A model generated the notes under the pieces. That model made no database searches, was not told the origin of the DNA, and was given only the letters and a program-made list of their open reading frames with translations. Made by a program: the position numbers and the translations under genes. 64,000 nucleotides of DNA, taken from Gracilibacillus salinarum (GTDB lineage: Bacteria > Bacillota > Bacilli > Bacillales > Amphibacillaceae). The stretch is taken from positions 4,350,001 to 4,414,000 of the forward strand of contig NZ_CP095071.1 in NCBI RefSeq assembly GCF_022919575.1, in the 5' to 3' direction. Below are positions 53,399 through 61,867 of this stretch, piece by piece; position 1 is the stretch's first letter, and every line of letters begins with the position of its first letter.

Positions 53399-53833
53399 TT
53401 CCTATAATATGGATTATGTCAACTAAGGCTATATGGCAAAACGGTCATTTTGAAATATTTTATCTGCGTTGCAAAGCTCCGGAAATAGGCTCCGCTAATG
53501 GGAAGTACTACACGATTGGAACAGCTAGAAGCAGTGGTGCTAAGCAATGTATTACATCAATTATGGTGTAAATCTTGCAGATAGTGCTTCATATCCTAGC
53601 TGTCGCATAAATTGTGGAGCTATACATCAGCGGAGGCCAACTACGGAGACTCCCGCGGGATTGTGCAGGTGCTGGAGATCCACTTTGTGAAGCGTTCTTC
53701 TTCACAAAGTTAGCTCCAGCCGTGCCCCGCAGGACGCGGAGTGGTTGGACGGAGCGGTATCCCAACACATTAAATATCTCAATATGGATGCTTGGCTAGA
53801 GATGGCTAGTTTACATAATCCATATTATAGGAA
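53399..53833 (+). mobile_element. Repeat element E8 (internally deleted)
   Basis: Left repeat TTCCTATAATATGGATTATG (53399-53418), right GTTTACATAATCCATATTAT (53809-53828). Module A is cut short after GGAAATAGGCTCCGC (near 53481), while module B is complete (arms near 53626-53680 and 53718-53748). Outer flanks are swapped: the right-flank hairpin of E6/E7 lies on the left (53349-53375) and the left flank of E5 lies on the right (53834-53895, CATGATTACTTCTACGACTG). So the whole unit is inverted relative to E7, and its core is opposite to E5/E7 within the flanks. Confidence 0.78.
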
Positions 53834-53901
53834 CCTATCTTCCTATTCAGCATGATTACTTCTACGACTGTACTTATATACTTTCTTTGCTTATAAGAAA
53901 A

Positions 53902-54000
53902 GCCGGACATAACCTCGTCCGGCCCTAACTAACATATTATAAGAACCTTTTTCCTATCCGAAAAACCCTGTCTCTCATGTGTCGAGAGGACAGGGCTTTT
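53902..54000. terminator. Two terminator-like hairpins behind E8
   Basis: GCCGGAC (53902) pairs with GTCCGGC (53916). The second, AAAACCCTGTCTCTC (about 53962) with GAGAGGACAGGGCTTTT (about 53983), has 13 bp and a T-run. No gene lies before them on either strand within 400 bases, apart from the leftward DUF5392-like gene, which starts farther right and ends at 54124. Confidence 0.6.
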
Positions 54001-54008
54001 TGGATGTT

Positions 54009-54110
54009 TATCACGGTGCTAATCGTCAGTAAGACTTCCGCTGCACGCTTCGAATATCACAAAGAAGATAAGTGGGGGTCAAAAACCCCCACTTATCAAA
54101 GTCTCACTTT
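54009..54110. repeat. Repeat family T, copy T4
   Basis: TATCACGGTGCTAATCGTCAGTAAG-type start (54009), AAGAAGATAAGTGGGGGTC then AAAAACCCCCACTTATC (a 13-bp GC-rich stem, about 54067-54098), then AAAGTCTCACTTT. It lies next to the stop of the leftward gene and may be its terminator. Confidence 0.68.
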
Positions 54111-54123
54111 ATTTGTTTACTTC

Positions 54124-54567
54124 TTAATCTTCCATCATCTTTTTCCGTTCATTCTCTTCATTTAAGAAATTCAGGAAAGTCTGCAATCCCATTTTTGGGT
54201 GTGATTTGATCAGTGAAATATAATCCTTCTTTTTGTAGTCATTTACATGATTGCTCTTTTCAATCCTTGATACGATATGCTCCATTTCTAATTCTCTAAT
54301 TTTTTTCTTGATATGCTTTGATTCTTTATATAAAGCCAATCCTACTGCAGCCATTAGAGCATAGACGATGACAATAGCTACCATGCCGTTGTCAAACCCA
54401 CCGAAGAATAAGAAGAAAATTAAATTCAAGATCGAGATCAACAATAAAGGCATTGCAAACATCATATATCTAGCATTCTTTTTCATTAAAGGACCTATTT
54501 TATTAAAAAGTTTCTCTAATTCTATCTTCATAAATGACGGTACATCCTTTGTAAAAAACGAAAACAT
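54124..54567 (-). CDS. DUF5392-like membrane protein (YwnF-like)
   Basis: A 147-residue protein with two helices (about 32-55 and 60-80), a basic coiled segment (KESKHIKKKIRELEMEHIVSRIEK) and a conserved tail. From memory it resembles DUF5392 proteins such as B. subtilis YwnF. Function unknown. GGAGG precedes the ATG by 8 bases. The gene is monocistronic. Confidence 0.6.
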   Translation of the reverse strand: MFSFFTKDVPSFMKIELEKLFNKIGPLMKKNARYMMFAMPLLLISILNLIFFLFFGGFDNGMVAIVIVYALMAAVGLALYKESKHIKKKIRELEMEHIVSRIEKSNHVNDYKKKDYISLIKSHPKMGLQTFLNFLNEENERKKMMED

Positions 54568-54721
54568 GTTGAAAACCTCCTTGATCCAGTTTTACATGAC
54601 ATGAAATACCTATAAAACATAAAGTCTTTCTATACTATATTATATGTGGAGGCAGTTATGAACGTCAAATCTTTGATTTTCTGTCAATCATTGATTTATC
54701 ATGTACAAAGGAGGCGATAGA

Positions 54722-55441
54722 ATGAGATTAGCGTTTATTTCAGATATTCACGGAAATGCAGAAGCATTAAAAGCAGTCCTCGATGACATGGAAGCAAAGC
54801 AAGTCGATCGCATCGCGGTTTTGGGGGATATTGCCTATAGAGGACCTCAGCCTGCTGAATCTATTGAATTAATCCGTTCACTAAATACAGACGTTATTAA
54901 AGGCAATGCAGATGAATGGGTTGTGCGAGGAATCCGTGAAGGTGAAGTCCCTTCAAAGGCAAGAGAAACGATGATTCAGGAACAGCAGTGGACATACGAA
55001 CAGTTGTCGGAAGAACAAATCGATTATTTATCCAATCTCCCTACAGAGTTAGTAATAGAAGAAGAAGGTATACGACTTCATGCCTTCCATGCAACACCGG
55101 ATAGCTTATTTAATGTAGTGACTCCACACGCTTCCGATCAGGACCTATTAGAAAAATTAACCGAACGGGAAGATGCGGACATTTATTTATATGGTCATAT
55201 TCATACGCCGTATCAGCGAAACGCACAAGGGAAAACGATTATTAATATAGGTAGTGTAGGCTTACCATTTGATCAAATTACAAAAGCATCTTATGTGATT
55301 ATTGATATCGTGAACGGGCAAGTTCAGACTAGTAATGTTCGTGTTCCTTACGATATCGATAGAGTGTGTCAGCAATATCAAGAAACTGATTATCCAAACA
55401 GTGAATTTATGCAAAATATTATTCGCTCTGCCAATAATTAA
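54722..55441 (+). CDS. Metallophosphoesterase, YfcE/MJ0936-like
   Basis: A 239-residue calcineurin-like phosphoesterase: FISDIHGN (metal ligands D, H), VLGDIAYRGP (second Asp), KGNADEW (GNxD/E type), FHATPDS and YGHIHTPY (histidine ligands). It hydrolyses phosphodiesters; its substrate is unknown. The ATG at 54722 has AAGGAGG 7 bases upstream, so an ATG at 54701 is not used. It stands alone. Confidence 0.88.
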   Translation: MRLAFISDIHGNAEALKAVLDDMEAKQVDRIAVLGDIAYRGPQPAESIELIRSLNTDVIKGNADEWVVRGIREGEVPSKARETMIQEQQWTYEQLSEEQIDYLSNLPTELVIEEEGIRLHAFHATPDSLFNVVTPHASDQDLLEKLTEREDADIYLYGHIHTPYQRNAQGKTIINIGSVGLPFDQITKASYVIIDIVNGQVQTSNVRVPYDIDRVCQQYQETDYPNSEFMQNIIRSANN

Positions 55442-55446
55442 ATGGC

Positions 55447-55478
55447 CATTCCCAAGTAACCTTTTACTTGGGAATTTT
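55447..55478 (+). terminator. Terminator after the phosphoesterase gene
   Basis: ATTCCCAAGTAA (55448-55459) and TTACTTGGGAAT (55464-55475), then TTTT; 12-bp stem. Confidence 0.88.
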
Positions 55479-55479
55479 T

Positions 55480-55806
55480 CATCTGTCTCCATTTAATGAT
55501 TTTGACATTTTGAAGTGCGTAGTAATGCTCCGAAATTTCTTCTTCTAACAGAGTATGTTTCAGCTCAAAAGTTACTTGTGTTGCTACCTCGTTACAATTA
55601 CCTAGAAAAGCTTCGTTTGGAATAGGAGAACACTGACTAAAATGTTCATTTTTCAGTGATAGTATTGACTTTTTTTTAGATCCGTTTTACGATTACTGTT
55701 AAATCCGCACTAATTTTGTTAACCCCTGTAAATAAATGATTACCCACCCGAGAAGATAGTTCTGAATCAGAGCTGAACCCCATGTAATGGAAGCGTTTTT
55801 TTGACA
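55480..55806 (-). pseudogene. Possible decayed protein gene on the minus strand
   Basis: Reading leftward, one frame gives MGFSSDSELSSRVGNHLF and TGVNKISADLTVIVKRI. It then shifts at a run of eight A (complement of 55671-55678) into KNEHFSQCSPIPNEAFLGN and CNEVATQVTFELKHTLLEEE. Joined, this is about 100 residues of plausible coding quality. It lies over the terminator of the phosphoesterase and has no good start site. I cannot name a family. Chance is not excluded. Confidence 0.35.
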
Positions 55807-55912
55807 AGTAAAAAGTATAAAAGTCCAGTCATAGAAATAATTAATGCTGAATAAAAAGTTGTATATTAATTACATCCATTAGGACCACGAGTTATTTCCA
55901 GTTTTTCTTATT
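55803..55912 (+). repeat. Outer flanks of the E-element joined without a core (empty site)
   Basis: AAAAAGTATAAAAGTCCAGT (55808) and CATAGAAATAATTAATGCTG match the left outer flank of E5/E6. They run straight into GTTGTATATTAATTACATCC, ATTAGGACC and a TTTTTCTTA end, the right outer flank of E7/E9. Neither the 25-bp inverted repeats nor the double-hairpin core lies between. This is an uninserted or excised form. Confidence 0.65.
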
Positions 55913-55913
55913 T

Positions 55914-55998
55914 GGTGTAAACAGACGTTAACACCTTGATAAGTTTCGCTAATGATCAGTGGGGGCAAAAAACTCCCACTGATCAAAGTCTCACTTTA
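55914..55998. repeat. Repeat family T, copy T5
   Basis: GTGTAAACAGACGTTAACAC, GATAAGTTTCGCTAATGATC, then stem GATCAGTGGGGGC/CTCCCACTGATC (about 55956-55984) and AAAGTCTCACTTT. The second half equals T3. It sits 88 bases before the lyase gene's start, where it would insulate it from upstream transcription. Confidence 0.68.
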
Positions 55999-56085
55999 TT
56001 AACCACTGTACCTATTATATATTTCTAATTAAGAAAGAGGAGCAGTGTTTTGAATGGACGTGTCATCTAAATAGGGAGGGATTAT

Positions 56086-59000
56086 ATGTTGAAAAAATTA
56101 GCTGTTTTTCTCGTATTCATTATGCTTCTTAGTTTACTACATCCAACCACTTTTTTTATATCCCAACTACATGATACAGGTGAAGTTAACGCTGAAGAAA
56201 AGAATATCCAATTGGAAAAATTGGACAGGGGATTAGTCGCAATTGCTGTAGATGAAGGTGTTTTCTTAAGCTGGCGACTTTTGGCAGAGGAAGTGAGTGC
56301 CTATTCTGACTATGGTTTACGTGGGACAGATTTTCACGTTTACCGAAATGATCAAAAAATCGCAGCGGTAACCAAAAGTACCAATTACACAGATAAAGAA
56401 GGCAATAAAGAAGATCGTTACTATGTTGTCCCGGTGCAAGATGGAGAGGAATTGTCAGAGAAGAGCAAAGAAGTAATAGCTTGGGAGCAAGGTCATTATG
56501 ATCTTCCTCTGCAAAAGCCGGAAGCTGGAACTACACCTGCAGGGGAATCCTATACCTATCATGCCAACGATATTAGTGTGGGCGATGTGAACGGTGATGG
56601 ACAGTACGAATATGTTGTCAAATGGCAGCCGTCCAATGCGAAGGACGTCTCACAGAAGGGATACACCGGCAACACATATATTGATACATATACGTTTCAA
56701 GGAGAATTATTGTATCGTATTGATTTAGGTGTCAATATTCGATCTGGGGCTCACTACACCCAGTTTCTTGTTTATGATTTTGACGGGAATGGCAAATCAG
56801 AACTCATGTTTAAAACGGCACCTGGAACAAAAGTAATTCATTATGAAAACAATGAACGGGTAAGTGAGGAATATATAACGATGCCAGAAGAAGATACTGA
56901 AGCGGGCTACAATCATGATGATGATTATCGTATGAATGCGGAGGATTACTATGAATATATAGTCAACATGTTTAAAGGGTGGCATGAACATGAAGAAGTT
57001 GTCGCCGAAAATTGGCCAAAAACATTGGAAGAAGCATTTGGAATAGAAAACGAAAAAGCATATCAGTATCCATTGTCAGACCATGATGCACGAGAGTTAG
57101 CTGATTATTTTTTTGACGAATATGCACCTTCAAGAAGTGAGCGCAATGACCTTCGTAATTTTGAAGGCTTTGTCTTAACAGGTCCTGAATATTTGACGGT
57201 TTTTAATGGAGAATCAGGCAAGGAATTAGATACGGTAGATTACAAGCCTGGCCGTCATGATGATGGTCTGATGTGGGGGGATTATGCTTATTCCAGAATT
57301 GAACCAGGAAATCGTGTCGATCGATTTTTAGCGGGAGTTGCTTATCTGGATGGAAAAACACCTTCGGCCATTTTTGCACGTGGCTATTATACGAGAGCTG
57401 CTGTAGTTGCGTATGATTTTAACGGTACATCAATAGAAGAAAAATGGACGGCAGACAGCGGATTTCCAACGATGTCTAACCCATTTAACGATAGTCCTCA
57501 CGGGATGTCAGGCAGAAATGAGGAATTTGCTACTTTAACAACGCAAGGGAATCACCAATTGAGTACTGCAGATGTCGATGACGATGGTAAGCAGGAAATT
57601 GTCTATGGTGGTGCCACGCTTGATCATGATGGTTCCTTATTATACAGCTCATTTGAAACCTTACCGGAAGGAAGCAGTAACCCTGGTGAAGAAGCACGGC
57701 TGGGGCATGGAGATGCTTTGCATGTTGCAGATATTAACCCGGATCGTAGCGGTTTGGAAATCTATTCTGTTTTTGAAGGAAGCAGTTCTGCTCCATATGG
57801 CTTTGCATTAAGAGATGCTGCAAATGGTGAGGTTATTTATGGTGAATATACAGGCCGTGATACAGGCAGAGGCATGATAGGTGATATTATCCGTGGAAAA
57901 CGCGGTCTGGAAACTTGGGCTACCGATTTACGTTCAGCGGATGGGGAAGTAATAGCTGCAAGCGGTTCAGGTACGAACATGAATATTAAATGGTCAGCAG
58001 ACATGGCTACACAGATCATTCAGGGATCTGGTGATGGAGTGGTAACAATAGAAGATGTGGAGAAAGGCACACAACTGACTGCTGACAATTCCCGGACGAA
58101 TAATGGTACGAAAGGAAATCCATCCCTTGTTGCAGACATCGTTGGTGACTGGCGAGAGGAATTAGTATTGCGTACAACCGATAGTAATGCTTTGCGGATT
58201 TTTGTTAGCACAGAAGAAACGAACCGTAAATTGTATACATTAATGCAGGACATCCAATATCGGACAGGTATTGCTTGGCAAAATGTTGGATATAATCAGC
58301 CGGCTTATCCAAGTTTCTATTTGGCATCTGATATTGATTGGGATAAAGTAAACGTTCCAAACAAATCGAAATTAGCTTATGTTGAAGAAGAAGCACCAGC
58401 TATTGATCTATCTGCATTAACATCTTTAATAGAGGATGCGAAAGCTATTTCTAATGAGTATCAGACATATACGAAAACTTCTTATCAGGCTTTGCAGCAA
58501 GCAATTGACCAAGCAGAGCAAGACCTTGATACAATCGTGACTGAATCTGAGCTGAATACAAGTGTCCAGAAACTCCAGGAAGCTATTGATCAGCTTGAAG
58601 AATTAGTCGAATTGGGAGAAGGATATTATTTTGATTTTGGTTCAGAAGGTTCACCACTGGCAAATGGATACAAACGTGTTACCGATCAATTAGTATACGG
58701 TGATGAATTGGGATATGGTTTTAAAGAGGGTACAGATGGTTTTCGTGATCAAGAAAAGAAAAATGATTTGTTACGTGATTTCATTCTTACCAACCAAAAA
58801 GAATTTATCACCGACTTGGAAGATGGAATGTATGACGTCCGAATTATTACTGGTGCAGAATTAGATTCGAATACTACCAGCTTTACATTAGAAGAAGGAG
58901 AGATTCGAGGTGGAGAGAGATCTGCAGCAGGAGAATTTCTCACATATGAGGAAACGGTTGAAGTAACCGATGGCCAGTTAAATATTTATTTTGAAGGTGA

Positions 59001-60798
59001 ATGGGCTCGTGTAAATGGGGTAGAGATTGTAAGTACAGATGATTATCAACGCAAATTTGATTTTGGCTCTGATTCAAGCCCTGTACAGTATGGACAAATT
59101 CAAGTAGCGAACTCGTTGATCTATACAGAAGAGCTGGGATATGGTTTAGATCAAACGGTAGATGAAAGAGATCGAGGTGAGCCTGATCATCTTCGCAGGG
59201 ACTTTGTGATCGGAGAGGATTATCAGTTTAAGGTTGACCTCCGAAATGGAATATACCGATTGAAAACCATAACTGGAGACAACATAGCATCAAACCGTAC
59301 TAGTTTTAAGGTAGAAGGAACGGAAATTAAGGACGCGGTATCCTCAGGACAAGGGGAATTTGCAGAGTTTGAAACATATGCCTATGTAAAGGATGGTCAG
59401 TTGAATCTAGGTATAGCAGAGCGTATAAATGGCTTGGAAATCTATTATATCGGACCTTTATTGGATAAAACGGACTTAGAATCGATGTTAGCTGAAGCGA
59501 AGCAAATTTCCAACGACGATCATTCCTACAGTGGAGAGAGTTTCATAGTCTTAAAACAGGCAATTGAGAATGCTGAATTGGTGTTAGAATCTGCAGTCAA
59601 ACAGGAAGAAATGGAAGCTGCTCTCACCGCATTATCAGAAGCAATAATAAATCTGAAAGAACCAGCACAAGTATTAGAAACAAAAGAATTACAAGCTCTT
59701 CTAACAGAAGCACAATTGATCGATAACGTGGATCAATTATATACGGAGGACAGCTTTGCATTACTCACTGCTACTATCGAACAAGCAGAGAAGGCGTTAG
59801 AAACTGCTATCCATCAAACAGAAATTGACAAGGCATCAGCAAGTTTGAAAGATGCAATCGATCGTCTGGAAGAAACGGTTCCTTCACAAATAGATGCATC
59901 CGTTTTACAAGAATTACTGAATTCGGCAAAAGGGTATACGAATGTGGAGGAAGTGTATACTGATGCATCCTTTGCTTCATTAACTGAGGTAATTACTGGT
60001 GTAGAGCAGTTACTAAACGATGCCAAAACACAGCAAGAGATCGATCAAGCTGTTACGTTGCTTAAAGAAGCGATTAATCAATTAGAAGTGGTGGAGAATG
60101 AAACTTATGTCATTAATGATCTTAATCAAACAGACAAACAAGATTATATTTATGACTATCCAAAAGCAAATGATTATTTTAACATCAAATCGGGCTTTAT
60201 AAAAAGTATGGAGAAAGATACGTACCTTCAAATTACGAATGGACAAGCAAGTGTTTTGCTCCCGAAGCAACTTATTTTATCAGAAAGTGAAGTAGAGTTT
60301 TTCTTTCAAGAGGTAGATGCCAATTTGAAAGAGCAGCATAAAGATGCATTATCCGATTTGATTTCATTTAAATTAGTAGTAGATGGAGAAGAAATCGAGA
60401 ACTTCGGAAATACTCCAGTGATCGTTTCCCTTGATATAGACTCTGCGCGTGTTACTTCAGAAGAATTATTACGCTTAGTTTATCTAAATAACGATGGGAA
60501 GAAAGAGGAGTATTTGAAAGGTCAATATGATACAGACAATCATCAGTTTACGAGTTCTGTAGAGCATTTTAGTATGTATGGTGTCTTCGAGATAACCGAG
60601 CAAGCAGTCAACGGCGATACAGAAAACAATCAAGTGGGAACAACTACAGATAGTCGTAATCAAGATACGGGAGAATCATCCTCATTGCCAGAAACAGCGA
60701 CAAATTTATTTAATTTTTTACTAATAGGTATTGTATTGATAGCCGGAGGTTTATTGATGATCTATCTTTATCGAAGAAAGCTGCAAAGAAATAAATAA
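56086..60798 (+). CDS. Sortase-anchored rhamnogalacturonan lyase (PL11-like), 1570 residues
   Basis: Domain order: signal peptide 1-36. PL11 catalytic propeller about 40-770 (YesW/YesX-like; LEKLDRGLVAI, ISVGDVNGDGQYEYVVKW, FDFDGNGKSELMFKTAPGT, DVDDDGKQEIVYGGATLDHDG with calcium-binding DxDxDG turns). FIVAR helix 775-845. Two repeats of a galactose-binding-like domain, about 845-983 and 986-1122 (FDFGSEGSP, FDFGSDSSP, ELGYGF/L). Three further FIVAR units 1127-1340. A beta region to about 1505. Sorting motif LPETA at 1534-1538, hydrophobic helix and a basic tail. It cuts rhamnogalacturonan I backbone of pectin by elimination. GGGAGGG lies 6 bases before the ATG. No sortase gene is in the window. 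Confidence 0.87.
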   Translation: MLKKLAVFLVFIMLLSLLHPTTFFISQLHDTGEVNAEEKNIQLEKLDRGLVAIAVDEGVFLSWRLLAEEVSAYSDYGLRGTDFHVYRNDQKIAAVTKSTNYTDKEGNKEDRYYVVPVQDGEELSEKSKEVIAWEQGHYDLPLQKPEAGTTPAGESYTYHANDISVGDVNGDGQYEYVVKWQPSNAKDVSQKGYTGNTYIDTYTFQGELLYRIDLGVNIRSGAHYTQFLVYDFDGNGKSELMFKTAPGTKVIHYENNERVSEEYITMPEEDTEAGYNHDDDYRMNAEDYYEYIVNMFKGWHEHEEVVAENWPKTLEEAFGIENEKAYQYPLSDHDARELADYFFDEYAPSRSERNDLRNFEGFVLTGPEYLTVFNGESGKELDTVDYKPGRHDDGLMWGDYAYSRIEPGNRVDRFLAGVAYLDGKTPSAIFARGYYTRAAVVAYDFNGTSIEEKWTADSGFPTMSNPFNDSPHGMSGRNEEFATLTTQGNHQLSTADVDDDGKQEIVYGGATLDHDGSLLYSSFETLPEGSSNPGEEARLGHGDALHVADINPDRSGLEIYSVFEGSSSAPYGFALRDAANGEVIYGEYTGRDTGRGMIGDIIRGKRGLETWATDLRSADGEVIAASGSGTNMNIKWSADMATQIIQGSGDGVVTIEDVEKGTQLTADNSRTNNGTKGNPSLVADIVGDWREELVLRTTDSNALRIFVSTEETNRKLYTLMQDIQYRTGIAWQNVGYNQPAYPSFYLASDIDWDKVNVPNKSKLAYVEEEAPAIDLSALTSLIEDAKAISNEYQTYTKTSYQALQQAIDQAEQDLDTIVTESELNTSVQKLQEAIDQLEELVELGEGYYFDFGSEGSPLANGYKRVTDQLVYGDELGYGFKEGTDGFRDQEKKNDLLRDFILTNQKEFITDLEDGMYDVRIITGAELDSNTTSFTLEEGEIRGGERSAAGEFLTYEETVEVTDGQLNIYFEGEWARVNGVEIVSTDDYQRKFDFGSDSSPVQYGQIQVANSLIYTEELGYGLDQTVDERDRGEPDHLRRDFVIGEDYQFKVDLRNGIYRLKTITGDNIASNRTSFKVEGTEIKDAVSSGQGEFAEFETYAYVKDGQLNLGIAERINGLEIYYIGPLLDKTDLESMLAEAKQISNDDHSYSGESFIVLKQAIENAELVLESAVKQEEMEAALTALSEAIINLKEPAQVLETKELQALLTEAQLIDNVDQLYTEDSFALLTATIEQAEKALETAIHQTEIDKASASLKDAIDRLEETVPSQIDASVLQELLNSAKGYTNVEEVYTDASFASLTEVITGVEQLLNDAKTQQEIDQAVTLLKEAINQLEVVENETYVINDLNQTDKQDYIYDYPKANDYFNIKSGFIKSMEKDTYLQITNGQASVLLPKQLILSESEVEFFFQEVDANLKEQHKDALSDLISFKLVVDGEEIENFGNTPVIVSLDIDSARVTSEELLRLVYLNNDGKKEEYLKGQYDTDNHQFTSSVEHFSMYGVFEITEQAVNGDTENNQVGTTTDSRNQDTGESSSLPETATNLFNFLLIGIVLIAGGLLMIYLYRRKLQRNK

Positions 60799-60809
60799 GC
60801 ATTTTAAGC

Positions 60810-60836
60810 GAAGCTCCACTAAGGTGGGGCTTCATT
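60810..60836 (+). terminator. Terminator after the lyase gene
   Basis: GAAGCTCCAC (60810-60819) and GTGGGGCTTC (60824-60833), with a G-T pair, then ATTTA. Confidence 0.6.
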
Positions 60837-60984
60837 TATAATACAGTAGGAAAGCATAAAATTTTAGCAATGGAGAAGTGCGACGTAGTGAAAATTTAGG
60901 ATGAACCGAGTATAAGACCAGACAGTATATATTCATTATAATGAAGTTGAATGACAGAAGATAATCAAGATTTTAAAAATTGGC

Positions 60985-61577
60985 TTCCTATAATATGGAT
61001 TATGTAAACAAAGGCTGTATTGCAGAATAGCCATTTTGATATAATTTATTTGCTCAGCAAAGCTCCGGAAATAGGCTCCGCGTCCTGTGGGCACGGCTCC
61101 AGCTAGGCTACTACTTGAATTACTTCCTTGCTGCCTTGTGCCGAGGAAGCTCTCTTCGAAGCGATACTTTCAGACGCAGGCACAAACTAAATGGATCTTC
61201 AGCTCGCGCTGAGGCATGAGGAGTCTCCGCCTATTTCCTACGCTTAAGGGAAGTGCTACAACGTATGGAACAGCTAAAAGCAGTGGTTCTAAGCATTATG
61301 ATATTCATTCCATTCCTGTTATATATACAGTGATCAATATGCTACCTCTTACAAAAGTTGTACATTCCCTATCCTAGCGTAGGACAACCACGTAGACTCC
61401 CGCGGGACAGGCAGGCGCTGAAGATCCACTTTGTGAAGTGCCCTTCTTCACAAAGTTAGCTTCAGCCGTGCCCCGCAGGACGCGGAGTGGTTGGACGGAG
61501 CGGTATCCCAACACATTAAATATCTCAATATGGATGCTTGGCTAGCGATGGCTAGTTTACATAATCCATATTATAGG
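60985..61577 (+). mobile_element. Repeat element E9
   Basis: Left repeat TTCCTATAATATGGATTATG (60985-61004), right GTTTACATAATCCATATTAT (61555-61574). Module A first (AAAGCTCCGGAAATAGGCTC, about 61060), module B second (GCGTAGGACAACCACG, about 61376). The right flank GTTGTATATTAGTTTGTCAG and a loose CCGGCTA/TAGCCGG hairpin (61609-61668) follow. The left outer flank is only partly recognisable. Its last 90 bases are nearly identical to those of E8. The 60799-61867 gap has no gene. Confidence 0.77.
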
Positions 61578-61734
61578 TAGTTGTATATTAGTTTGTCAGT
61601 TAGGTCCGGCTAGAATTTGAATTTTATAATAGCAAAAGTGATCACTTCATGATAATAGCCGGCTTATTGTTATATACGAGAGGTGACTAGTGAGGGAGGA
61701 GGGGTTTTGCCTGTTTCATCAATAGAAATAGGTG

Positions 61735-61766
61735 TTGACAATCTGATAGAATCATGAGATTATAAT
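61735..61766 (+). promoter_or_regulatory. Possible promoter of the exopolysaccharide locus
   Basis: TTGACA (61735-61740) and TATAAT (61761-61766) are both perfect sigma-A boxes but the 20-base spacing is longer than the ideal 17. A 100-base leader follows before the first gene, which is long enough for a SinR site. Weak call. Confidence 0.35.
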
Positions 61767-61867
61767 GTTGCGTTCTTTATAAAGTATTAATGGTTTGTTA
61801 TAATGTGTTGGATGTTTTTTTATTTGCATGTTTTGTTCGTTATAATGAATTTGATGAGGGATATAAA

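Noticed and set aside
61680..61755. Tiny frame TTG-CCT-GTT... (16 codons) after a strong GGGAGGAGGGG site before the exopolysaccharide locus
   Set aside because: It overlaps the putative promoter boxes, is too short to judge, and no leader-peptide logic or hairpin follows.
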